Below are positions 1 to 5,615 of a DNA stretch of 7,935 bases, piece by piece. Positions within the stretch are counted from its first letter, which is position 1. Each line of letters begins with the position of its first letter. The notes beneath the pieces are model-generated. The model saw only the letters and a list, made by a program, of their open reading frames with translations, was not told the origin of the DNA and ran no database searches. Origin of the DNA: JBCDBY01 sp039182715 (GTDB lineage: Bacteria; Planctomycetota; PLA2). The position numbers were made by a program, and so were the translations under genes. The stretch lies in NCBI GenBank assembly GCA_039182715.1, contig JBCDBY010000216.1:1-7935 (forward strand), read 5' to 3'.

Positions 1-101
1 CGCTCGGCGAGGCGGGCGGGCGTCTCCCGCACCAACGGAACAAGCCCCTCGATGAGGGGCTTCGCATTGAGATACGAGACGGCGCCGAAGCGGAACGTCA
101 C
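1..101 (-). CDS. mqnA: Chorismate dehydratase MqnA, N-terminal fragment (runs off left edge)
   Basis: Reading leftwards from a GTG at 101 gives 33 complete codons before the window ends. The peptide contains FRFGAVSYLNAKPLIEGL followed by ETPARLAE. This matches the start of MqnA/MqnD-type periplasmic-binding-fold enzymes, whose N-terminus is typically IRIGAVSYLNTRPL followed later by a P-S-x-L-A motif. MqnA dehydrates chorismate to 3-[(1-carboxyvinyl)oxy]benzoate, the first step of the futalosine route to menaquinone. The start is well constrained: a stop lies in frame at 132-134, and between it and 101 there is no ATG, GTG or TTG. No clear Shine-Dalgarno sequence precedes the GTG. Upstream lies the palindrome array at 125-274, so the gene probably has its own promoter or depends on read-through. 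Only a tenth or so of the protein is visible, so MqnA versus a close paralogue rests on the SYLNxxPL signature. Confidence 0.8.
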   Translation of the reverse strand, partial: MTFRFGAVSYLNAKPLIEGLVPLVRETPARLAE

Positions 102-154
102 GGATCTACGTGGGTATTGAATCCGGGAGTCTCAACCGAGACTCCGTACACCGC

Positions 155-188
155 GAAAATGAAACAGGGAGTCTCGAACGAGACTCCC
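155..188 (-). terminator. Second terminator-like hairpin in the array
   Basis: On the minus strand the 10-bp-arm hairpin at 167-188 is followed by TGTTTCATTTTC, almost the same tail as the hairpin at 249-274. Copy 3 (208-229) has a related but weaker tail, TGTTGTCTTC. Copy 1 has no T tract. Together these look like serial backup terminators ahead of mqnA. Confidence 0.4.
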
Positions 189-238
189 CGCTGAAGTGAA
201 GACAACAGGGGGTCTCGTTCGAGACTCCTTCCACCGCG

Positions 239-274
239 AGAAATGAAACAGGGAGTCTCGAACGAGACTCCCTG
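239..274 (-). terminator. Terminator-like hairpin after the lipoprotein gene
   Basis: Read on the minus strand, the 12-bp-arm hairpin at 249-274 is followed directly by TTTCATTTCT. This has the layout of an intrinsic terminator, and it lies 25 bases after the lipoprotein gene's stop codon. The T tract is interrupted, so strength is uncertain. Confidence 0.5.
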
Positions 275-298
275 CTACCCAGGACGTCGATTTGGAAC

Positions 299-571
299 CT
301 AGCGCGGGTCGCCGAAGAAGGGCGTACCGAGATAGGGATCGCGGATGTCGTAGTCGAAGAAATAGATGTCGATGAAGTTCCACATGCGCTGGTAGTTCTG
401 CGTGAAGTTATCCCAGCGCTTGAAACCATCGTAGTGGCCGTTCTTGGTGTAGACGTTGAGGATGCCACCCTCAATCCACTTCGGGATGTACCAGAGGCCA
501 CCCGAAATCCAGCGGCAACCGCCCACGGTCACCAAGGCCAAGAGAGCCAGTCCAAGAAAGGTCTTACGCAT
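299..571 (-). CDS. Small aromatic-rich lipoprotein of unknown function
   Basis: A 90-residue protein begins MRKTFLGLALLALVTVGGC, a basic n-region, a hydrophobic core and a lipobox-like VGGC with Cys19 as the predicted lipidated residue. The mature part is 72 residues, of which 19 are Trp, Tyr or Phe (for example WNFIDIYFFDY). It ends in a G/P/D-rich tail. I do not recognise a family. Start: ATG at 571 has a good GGAGGG at 581-586, nine bases upstream. It lies 61 bp downstream of nadD on the same strand, with a GC hairpin in the gap, so it may be co-transcribed with nadD or partly attenuated. Likely location is a membrane surface, in the outer membrane if the cell is didermic. The Asp at +2 that favours inner-membrane retention in enterobacteria is absent (Arg here). 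Lipoprotein status is well supported; function is unknown. Confidence 0.75.
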   Translation of the reverse strand: MRKTFLGLALLALVTVGGCRWISGGLWYIPKWIEGGILNVYTKNGHYDGFKRWDNFTQNYQRMWNFIDIYFFDYDIRDPYLGTPFFGDPR

Positions 572-602
572 CAGTTGATGCCCTCCAACAATCTTCCTGC
601 CC

Positions 603-618
603 GCGGGGGAACCCCCGC
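603..618. other. GC hairpin between nadD and the lipoprotein gene
   Basis: Perfect 7-bp arms GCGGGGG / CCCCCGC surround a central AA, 14 bases after the nadD stop. There is no T tract on either side, so it is not a convincing intrinsic terminator. It could attenuate or stabilise the nadD 3' end. Its central GAAC matches that of two palindromes at 125-274, though the stem sequence is unrelated. Confidence 0.45.
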
Positions 619-632
619 ATGAGCCGGAGAAC

Positions 633-1250
633 TTACCCGGGATCGGGGGCCGCGGTCAACCCCCCATACAGACCGCGCTCCTCGATGTAATCGGCGACCT
701 CCGCCGGGAGCGGCAGCCCGTGTCGGCGCCCCGCCGCCAGAGCCGCCCGGATCGCGCTGGAAGCGGCGTCTACGAGCGGGATTTCGACGATCGTCGGTGC
801 AACCCCCAGGCCCTCCTCGAACTGTCGGCGGGCTGCATCCAGGCTCTCGCCCGGCCGGGCAAAAGCCGCAATGTGAGCGATTTTGACGATCTCGTCGGCC
901 TCGAACCAGCGCGGCAGGTCCGCCAGCATGTCCGCCCCCACCAACAGCTCGATCGCGTCCTCGGGATACCGGGTCCGAAACTCGCGCAGCGTCTGCACGG
1001 AGTAGCTCGGGCCGGTCCGGCGTCCCTCCCAGTCGAGCACCTCGAGTCCGTGGATCGGCGCGGCGGCGAGGCGCGCCATCGCGAGCCGGTCCTCGAACGC
1101 CGCGTGGCAGCCATCGGGCTTGTGCGGGGGCGAGCCGGCCGGCACGAAAAAGACGCGGTCGAGCGCGCGCCGGTGCAGGACCTCCTCCGCGGCGGCGACG
1201 TGCCCGTCGTGTATGGGGTCGAAGGAGCCACCGTAGAGTCCGCTGCGCAC
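633..1250 (-). CDS. nadD: Nicotinate-nucleotide adenylyltransferase NadD
   Basis: A 205-residue protein of usual NadD length. NadD transfers AMP from ATP to nicotinic acid mononucleotide to give deamido-NAD in cytosolic NAD synthesis. Visible motifs: the nucleotidyltransferase signature GGSFDPIHDGH at residues 7-17 (HxGH at 14-17), PAGSPPHKP at 37-45, GPSYSVQTL at 80-88, VGADMLADLPRW at 104-115, and the C-terminal ASSAIR at 163-168, standing where the family usually has ISSTxIR. The C-terminal LPAEVADYIEERGLY is also typical. The start is fixed: the GTG at 1250 places GLYGGSF correctly, and an in-frame stop (TAA) lies at 1257-1259, two codons upstream. There is no space for a Shine-Dalgarno sequence beyond that stop, and none is seen. 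It is divergent from miaA with 20 bp between start codons, so promoter signals are shared or overlapping. Confidence 0.95.
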   Translation of the reverse strand: MRSGLYGGSFDPIHDGHVAAAEEVLHRRALDRVFFVPAGSPPHKPDGCHAAFEDRLAMARLAAAPIHGLEVLDWEGRRTGPSYSVQTLREFRTRYPEDAIELLVGADMLADLPRWFEADEIVKIAHIAAFARPGESLDAARRQFEEGLGVAPTIVEIPLVDAASSAIRAALAAGRRHGLPLPAEVADYIEERGLYGGLTAAPDPG

Positions 1251-1270
1251 CGCCGCTTATCCTACCGGCC
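1251..1270. promoter_or_regulatory. 20-bp divergent promoter gap between nadD and miaA
   Basis: The whole gap between two GTG starts is 20 bp and holds one AT-richer island, TTATCCTA (1257-1264), in very GC-rich sequence. Read forward, TATCCT (1258-1263) matches 4 of 6 bases of TATAAT and ends seven bases before the miaA GTG. Read in reverse, TAGGAT (1264-1259) also matches 4 of 6 and ends eight bases before the nadD GTG. That spacing would start both transcripts at or next to the start codon, giving leaderless mRNAs. No convincing -35 box is seen for either. The promoter assignment is inference. Confidence 0.4.
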
Positions 1271-2155
1271 GTGCCGCCGCTTCTCGTCCTGACCGGCCCG
1301 ACCGCCAGCGGCAAGTCGGGTGCCGCGCTCCCCGTCGCGCGGGCGCTCGACGCCGAGATCGTGTCGCTCGACTCCATGCTGCTCTATCGCGGCATGAACA
1401 TCGGGACGGACAAGCCGACGGATTTCGGCGGCGTCCCCCACCATCTCATCGACGAACTCGATCCGACCGAGCGATTCGATGCCCGCCGCTACCTCGACCG
1501 CGCCGACGCGGTCATCGAGGAAATCGAGAGCCGCGGCCGCCGCGCGCTCGTCGTCGGAGGCACGGCGCTCTACCTGGTGAGCCTGCTCAAGGGACTTTTC
1601 GACGGACCGCCGCGCGACGCCGCGCTGCGCGCGCAGCTCGCCGAGGTCGAGCCGACGGAGCTGCATGCCCGACTGCAGGAGGTCGATCCGGAGAGCGCCG
1701 CCCGACTGCACCCCAACGACCGCCGCCGCGTCACGCGCGCGCTGGAGGTCCACGCGCTTTCGGGCCGCCCGCTCTCCGAATGGCAACGGCAGTGGGATGC
1801 GCCCGACCGGCGCCCGTCGATCCTCGCCGGCCTCCGCCTTCCGCGCGAGCTGCTGCGCGCACGCATCGAGCAGCGCGTCGATGCCATGTTCGAGGCGGGA
1901 CTGGTCGACGAAGTGCGTGGGCTGGAGCTGGGCCCCACCGCGGGCGACGCCATCGGCTACAAGGAGGTCGCCGGGTTCCTGCGCGGTGCGTACGACGAGG
2001 CGGAGGCGCGCCGGCTCATCGTGCGCAACACGGCGCGGCTCGCGCGGCGCCAGGAAACCTGGTTCTCGCGCCTCGACGTGCAGTGGGTCGACGCGCGCGC
2101 CGACGATCGCGTCGCGCAGCTGCTGGCGATCTACCGCGGCAGCACGAGCCCGTAA
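1271..2155 (+). CDS. miaA: tRNA dimethylallyltransferase MiaA
   Basis: A 294-residue protein, close to the usual length of about 300. MiaA transfers a dimethylallyl group from DMAPP to N6 of A37 in tRNAs that read codons starting with U. Visible motifs: P-loop GPTASGKS at 9-16, LDSMLLYRGMNIGTDKPT at 33-50 with the probable catalytic Asp34, VPHHLIDELDP at 55-65, VVGGTALYLVSLLKG at 94-108, HPNDRRRVTRALEV at 147-160, RIEQRVDAMFEAGLVDEV at 198-215, AIGYKEV at 227-233 and RLARRQETWF at 256-265. The family's usual DSxQxY motif reads DSMLLY here, so Leu37 stands where Gln is common. Start: GTG at 1271 puts the P-loop at the usual distance from the N-terminus; no Shine-Dalgarno is visible. The 3' end overlaps the convergent M16 peptidase gene by 25 bp. 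All other motifs are intact, so activity is expected. Confidence 0.96.
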   Translation: MPPLLVLTGPTASGKSGAALPVARALDAEIVSLDSMLLYRGMNIGTDKPTDFGGVPHHLIDELDPTERFDARRYLDRADAVIEEIESRGRRALVVGGTALYLVSLLKGLFDGPPRDAALRAQLAEVEPTELHARLQEVDPESAARLHPNDRRRVTRALEVHALSGRPLSEWQRQWDAPDRRPSILAGLRLPRELLRARIEQRVDAMFEAGLVDEVRGLELGPTAGDAIGYKEVAGFLRGAYDEAEARRLIVRNTARLARRQETWFSRLDVQWVDARADDRVAQLLAIYRGSTSP

Positions 2156-3414
2156 GCGCGGCCGACGGGATCGAATATCTCCCGCGCGCGTTGGTTGACG
2201 TCGGCGTGCGTCACCTTGAGCAGCAGCTCGCGGTAGTCGGCAATCGTCGTCTTGCGCATGTAGTTCGCCGTGAGCATCGAGGCGATGGACTGCGGCGAGT
2301 TGAAGGCGCGGGCGTAGCCGCCCAGCTCCTTGTTGCGCACGCGCTCGAACGCGTCCTTGTCGATGCCCTCGCGGCGCGCGCGGCGCAGGCTGGTCTCGAA
2401 CGCCTTGCGCAGGCGATCCGGCTCGTCCGTCTCGCCGCCCAGCATGGCAAAAGCGAAGCTGGCGTCGGCGGTGGCGCTGGCATAGAAGCTCTCGTCGATC
2501 AGCCCGGCCTCGTAGAACTCGAGGTAAATCGAGCCGCTGTTGCCGAACAGGCAGTCGAGAACAATCGCCGTCGCGATCTCGCGGCGCAGCATGGCGCGGC
2601 CGCGGCGACCGGGCGGCGTGTCCTTGCAGGCCAGCAGCAGCCGCGGACGGGTCACCGAGAGGCGCAGCTCGAACGCGCGCACCGCGGCGCGGCGGCCCTC
2701 TTTGGGCGGCGGGGGCCGGTCCGCCGGCGCGGGACCGAACTTGCGCCCGCGGAGCTTCTCCTCGGCGACCGCCAGCGTCGTCGAAACGGGTTCGGGGCTG
2801 ACGGCGGCCAGGACCATGTTGCGCGGGTGGTAGTAGTTGCGATGGACCGCGTGGAGCAGGTCGACGTCGATCGGCGCCAGCGAATCCGGCGTGCCGAGGA
2901 TGTCGATCCGCGCCGGGTTGCGGCTGTAGAGCGCCTGCAGCGCGCCGAAGTAGAGCCGCCAGTCGGGATCGTCGTCGTACATGGCGATCTCCTGACCGAT
3001 GATGCCCTTCTCCTTCTCGACGTTCTCCGGCGTCACGTGCAGCTCGAAGGCGAGGTCGAAGAGCTCGCGCAGGTTCTGCTCGTAGTGCGTGCTGGTACCG
3101 AACAGGTACTGCGTCTGCGCGAACGAGGTATAGGCGTTGGCCGACGCGCCGAGGGCGGCGAACCGGTCGAACGCATCGCCGTCCGGTGTCTCGAACATCT
3201 TGTGCTCGAGGAAGTGCGCCGTCCCATCGGGAATCGGGGTGCCCTTGCGATCGCGGCCGAGGCACGTATCGACCGAGCCGAATCGCGTGCCGAGCGTGGC
3301 GTAGGAGCGCGTGAACTCCGGCTTGCGGACCACGTACGCGGTCAGTCCCGACGGCAGCACGGCGCGATGCACCTTTTCGCCCAGCGTCGGATCATGCAGG
3401 ACCTCGGTCTTCAT
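2131..3414 (-). CDS. ymfH: M16B zinc peptidase, YmfH-like (catalytic subunit)
   Basis: A 427-residue protein, essentially the length I recall for Bacillus YmfH. The inverted zinc motif HFLEH is at 67-71 (HxxEH), preceded by IPDGTA. Glu142 in KGIIGQEIAMYDDDPDWRLY (from 136) is the likely third zinc ligand. YFGALQALYS, GASANAYTSF and YYHPRNM are further family landmarks. The C-terminal half has EFYEAGLIDESFY where M16 proteins that bind substrate carry an Arg/Tyr pair; the Arg is missing, as expected of a subunit that relies on a partner. The start is secure: ATG at 3414 follows a perfect AAGGAGG (3421-3427) by six bases and overlaps the stop of the upstream partner as ATGA, implying translational coupling. 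The Bacillus homologues are named as EF-P 5-aminopentanol modification-associated proteins in public annotation; the substrate here is unknown. The last 25 bp overlap miaA. Confidence 0.9.
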   Translation of the reverse strand: MKTEVLHDPTLGEKVHRAVLPSGLTAYVVRKPEFTRSYATLGTRFGSVDTCLGRDRKGTPIPDGTAHFLEHKMFETPDGDAFDRFAALGASANAYTSFAQTQYLFGTSTHYEQNLRELFDLAFELHVTPENVEKEKGIIGQEIAMYDDDPDWRLYFGALQALYSRNPARIDILGTPDSLAPIDVDLLHAVHRNYYHPRNMVLAAVSPEPVSTTLAVAEEKLRGRKFGPAPADRPPPPKEGRRAAVRAFELRLSVTRPRLLLACKDTPPGRRGRAMLRREIATAIVLDCLFGNSGSIYLEFYEAGLIDESFYASATADASFAFAMLGGETDEPDRLRKAFETSLRRARREGIDKDAFERVRNKELGGYARAFNSPQSIASMLTANYMRKTTIADYRELLLKVTHADVNQRAREIFDPVGRAYGLVLPR

Positions 3415-4685
3415 GCCTCTCCTCCTTCGCCGTTGGACGTGAGCAGGAACACGGTGTCCAGCTCGATGGTGCGCGCCGCCGCCGCGACCTGCCGGGGCGT
3501 GACCGCCTCCAGGGCGGCCTCCAGCGCCTCCAGCTCCGGCTCAATGCGGTTCACGGTGCGCTCCAGGGCGAACTCGATGAGCGCGGCCGGCGAGTCGCGC
3601 ATGCTGCGCAGGCCCGAAAGCACCATCGAGCGCGCCTGCTCGAGCGAATCGAGCGGCACATCGCCCTCCTGCATCGCCTTGAGCTCCGCGAGGATCGTGC
3701 GGCGGGCGAGCCTGTAGTTGGCCGGATCGATGCCGGCCTGCACAAGGACCAGCCCCTTGCTGCGCTCGATGACGCTCGAGACGGCGTAGCAGAGCGACTT
3801 CTTCTCGCGCACCTCCTTGAAGAGCCGTCCGATCGCGGTGCCGCCGAACAGCGCGTTGGCCATCACCATCGCGGCGTAGCGGCGCGACCAGAGGCGGATG
3901 GTGCTGCGAAAGCCCATCTCCAGCTTCGCCTGGTTGAGCGGCTGCTTTTCCGTGATCGTGCGCACCTTCGAGGCGCCGACGCGGGGCGGCCGCTTGAGGC
4001 GACGCGGTTTGCGGTTCTCGTGCAGACCGAGACGACGCGCGTAGGCGTAGGCCTGCTTGAAGGTCAGGTTGCCCACCAGGAAGACGTCGACCGGCGCGCG
4101 CGCGATCAGGTCGGCGTGGGCGGCGCGCACGTCGTCGAGCGTGAGCGCCTCGATCTCCGCGATGCGTCCGATCGACGGGCGCGCGAACGGCTCCCAGCGA
4201 CACATCTCGTCGATCAGGCGCTGGCGCGCGTAGCGGCTCTTGTCGTCGAAGACGGCGCGCGCTTCGTCGAGCAGCACCTTGCGCTCGTGCTCGAAGATCG
4301 ACTCGGTCCAGGGGGCGGGGTCGTGCAACAGCTCCGCCTGGAGCTCCGCCATGGCGCGGGTCAGCTTCGTGCCGGCGATGCGATCAAGCACCCAGTCCGA
4401 ACGGAACTGAATGACGTGCTGCTCGCCGATCTTGCGCGCCTCCCCACCCAGCGTGGAGCCGTAGAGCCGGTCGAGTTCGATCTGCAACGCGGCGATGGAC
4501 GGCAGGCGGCGCGTCCCGCGACTCAGGAGCCGCGGAATCATGGCGCGCGCCGCGGCGCGCTCGTCGAGGTCGGTGCGCAGGGTGACGCGCGCCGTGATCG
4601 TCTTGAATGCCTTGGTGCGACGATGGTGCAGAACGACGCCCGGGCCGAGCGTTTCAGTCTGGAAGAGCGGTCCGGAGGCTGCCAA
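3411..4685 (-). CDS. ymfF: M16B peptidase-like protein, YmfF-like (non-catalytic partner)
   Basis: A 424-residue protein if started at TTG 4685. It has the M16 two-domain layout but no zinc site: where the family has HxxEH it reads AMIPR (48-52), followed by the conserved LLSRGT. Landmarks shared with Bacillus YmfF are KAFKTITARVTLRT (25-38), LDRLYGSTL (71-79), KIGEQHVIQFR (85-95) and AVFDDKSRYARQRLIDEMC (144-162). The C-terminal domain keeps the substrate-binding pair Arg293/Tyr300 in FKEVREKKSLCYAVSS. It therefore probably complements the YmfH-like subunit encoded directly downstream. The reading frame stays open upstream to 6839, antisense to the next gene and into mutL, so frame openness does not mark the start. 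TTG 4685 is the only ATG/GTG/TTG near the conserved N-terminus and gives the expected length. No Shine-Dalgarno is seen, and a -10-like box sits seven bases upstream. Confidence 0.87.
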   Translation of the reverse strand: MAASGPLFQTETLGPGVVLHHRRTKAFKTITARVTLRTDLDERAAARAMIPRLLSRGTRRLPSIAALQIELDRLYGSTLGGEARKIGEQHVIQFRSDWVLDRIAGTKLTRAMAELQAELLHDPAPWTESIFEHERKVLLDEARAVFDDKSRYARQRLIDEMCRWEPFARPSIGRIAEIEALTLDDVRAAHADLIARAPVDVFLVGNLTFKQAYAYARRLGLHENRKPRRLKRPPRVGASKVRTITEKQPLNQAKLEMGFRSTIRLWSRRYAAMVMANALFGGTAIGRLFKEVREKKSLCYAVSSVIERSKGLVLVQAGIDPANYRLARRTILAELKAMQEGDVPLDSLEQARSMVLSGLRSMRDSPAALIEFALERTVNRIEPELEALEAALEAVTPRQVAAAARTIELDTVFLLTSNGEGGEA

Positions 4686-4692
4686 AGCGCGG

Positions 4693-4701
4693 ATTATGGC
4701 A
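4693..4701 (-). promoter_or_regulatory. Extended -10 promoter element for the M16 operon
   Basis: On the minus strand the sequence reads TGCCATAAT, an extended -10 (TGn) joined to CATAAT, which matches TATAAT at 5 of 6 positions. It ends seven bases before the proposed TTG start, so the transcript should begin at or just before the start codon. No good -35 lies at the standard distance, which fits an extended -10 promoter. Confidence 0.5.
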
Positions 4702-4745
4702 CGCCATGCGCAGAGAAGGAATGACGCAATAGAATGAGGCCCTGC

Positions 4746-5615
4746 ATGCGAACGACCGCCGCGATTCTCCTCCTCTGTGTCCTGTCCGGAGCCCAGGAGG
4801 CGAAGCCGGAAAAGGACAAGGCGCGCAAGGATCCCGCCGCGGCGGCCCTGCTCAACCAGGCCGTCGCCGCGCAGGGCAAGCTGAAACCCGCGGAGATCGA
4901 GGATCTCTACGTCCAGTTCATCGGGCAGGTCCGGGAAAAGAACCAGCCCAGCCACTCCATCACGCGCGAGTACTGGTTCCGCGCCAAGGACAAGTCGTTT
5001 CGGGTCCGCACCTACGGCAACGTGAACCAGCGCGACAGCCAGGCCGAAAGCGGCGTCTTCGGCGGGCGGCCCGCAGTCTACTGGGAGTGGGCGCGCGAGC
5101 GACGCATGCCGCTCTCGATCTCGAATCGCGAGCACGTCAAGAACATCAAGTCGATCCAGAAGGAGCGCTCGGATTTCGAGCGCATCCTGCGCATCGTGCT
5201 GCTCGCCCGCATCGATACGGAGCAGACCACGCTCAAGCTCGACCAGCCCGAGAAGATCACGATCGACAGCCCCAATTCGGCCGGCGCGATCTTCCCGGAC
5301 CGCGACTCTGCCTACCGCGTCCTGCTTCTCCAGCGCCGGGGCGCGGATCCGCTGCGCCTCTACCTGCACCCGAAGGACCTGACGGTACGCAAGGTCGTGC
5401 AGCTCGACCGCCACAACCCGACGCGGGCGCGCTTCTACTACTACCTGGGCGCGTATGCGAAGAGCGGCGAGCTCAACCTGCCGCGCTACATCTCGGTCCA
5501 CAACGCGCTGCCCACCAAGGAGACGCGCGAGAAGAGCACCCAGCTCAGCGGCCGCCTGACCGTCAAGGTGAATCGGGGGCTCGAGGACGACATCTTCCAG
5601 CCCGAGTCGCGGTAG
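4746..5615 (+). CDS. Secreted protein of unknown function, possibly LolA/LolB-like
   Basis: A 289-residue protein with a signal peptide: MRTTAAILLLCVLSGAQEA has a basic start, a hydrophobic stretch and a plausible signal peptidase I site after SGA. A Lys/Glu-rich linker (KPEKDKARK) follows, then LLNQAVAAQGKLKPAEIEDLYVQFIGQV. The rest alternates short beta-like strands (REYWFRAKDKSFRVRTYG, YRVLLLQR, LRLYLHPKDLTVRKVVQ, RFYYYLGAY, LPRYISVHN) and ends GRLTVKVNRGLEDDIFQPES. That order of an N-terminal helix, a strand-rich body and a final strand before a DDIF-type ending resembles LolA/LolB-fold proteins that carry lipoproteins across the periplasm. This is fold-level resemblance only; no diagnostic motif is present. 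Start: ATG 4746 has GAGG at 4736-4739, six bases upstream. An in-frame ATG at 4734 has only a distant GAAGGA (13 bases). It is divergent from the M16 operon by about 60 bp and convergent with mutL. Confidence 0.72.
   Translation: MRTTAAILLLCVLSGAQEAKPEKDKARKDPAAAALLNQAVAAQGKLKPAEIEDLYVQFIGQVREKNQPSHSITREYWFRAKDKSFRVRTYGNVNQRDSQAESGVFGGRPAVYWEWARERRMPLSISNREHVKNIKSIQKERSDFERILRIVLLARIDTEQTTLKLDQPEKITIDSPNSAGAIFPDRDSAYRVLLLQRRGADPLRLYLHPKDLTVRKVVQLDRHNPTRARFYYYLGAYAKSGELNLPRYISVHNALPTKETREKSTQLSGRLTVKVNRGLEDDIFQPESR

Larger units (their letters stand above)
125..274. repeat. Array of four palindromes at about 42-bp spacing
   Basis: Four copies of a palindrome with arms GGAGTCTC / GAGACTCC are centred near 135.5, 177.5, 218.5 and 261.5. 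Copy 4 (249-274) has perfect 12-bp arms, CAGGGAGTCTCG and its complement, around a central AA. Copy 2 (167-188) has 10-bp arms around AA. Copy 3 (208-229) has a central TT and two G-T wobbles. Copy 1 (126-145) has 8-bp arms around AACC. The stems are conserved and the loops vary. The spacers are also repeated: 149-188 and 232-272 are the same 40-41 bp apart from one inserted base, so the array looks like a duplicated dimer of about 83 bp. It fills the gap between the lipoprotein gene and mqnA. Possible roles are tandem terminators, protein-binding sites, or a REP/MITE-like element. Confidence 0.9.

Noticed and set aside
125..274. CRISPR array
   Set aside because: The repeats are palindromes of about 22 bp with spacers of about 20 bp that are themselves repeated. 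There are only four copies and no cas genes nearby.
106..501. Minus-strand frame of 131 codons, rich in Ser/Thr/Arg
   Set aside because: It covers the palindrome array and the lipoprotein gene in another frame. Its repeated SRSRLPVSF segments are just the palindromes translated.
1262..3265. An open frame of 667 codons on the minus strand across miaA and the YmfH-like gene
   Set aside because: It is antisense to miaA and out of frame with the YmfH-like gene, is very rich in Arg/Ala/Gly, and lacks any recognisable motif.
1780..3717. An open frame of 645 codons on the plus strand
   Set aside because: It overlaps miaA out of frame and is then antisense to both M16 genes, whose motifs are clear. 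It is a high-GC artefact.
4721..4732. Mini-ORF ATG ACG CAA TAG ahead of the secreted-protein gene, preceded by GAAGGA
   Set aside because: Three codons with a good Shine-Dalgarno could be a leader peptide, but it is too short to separate from chance and has no attenuator structure.
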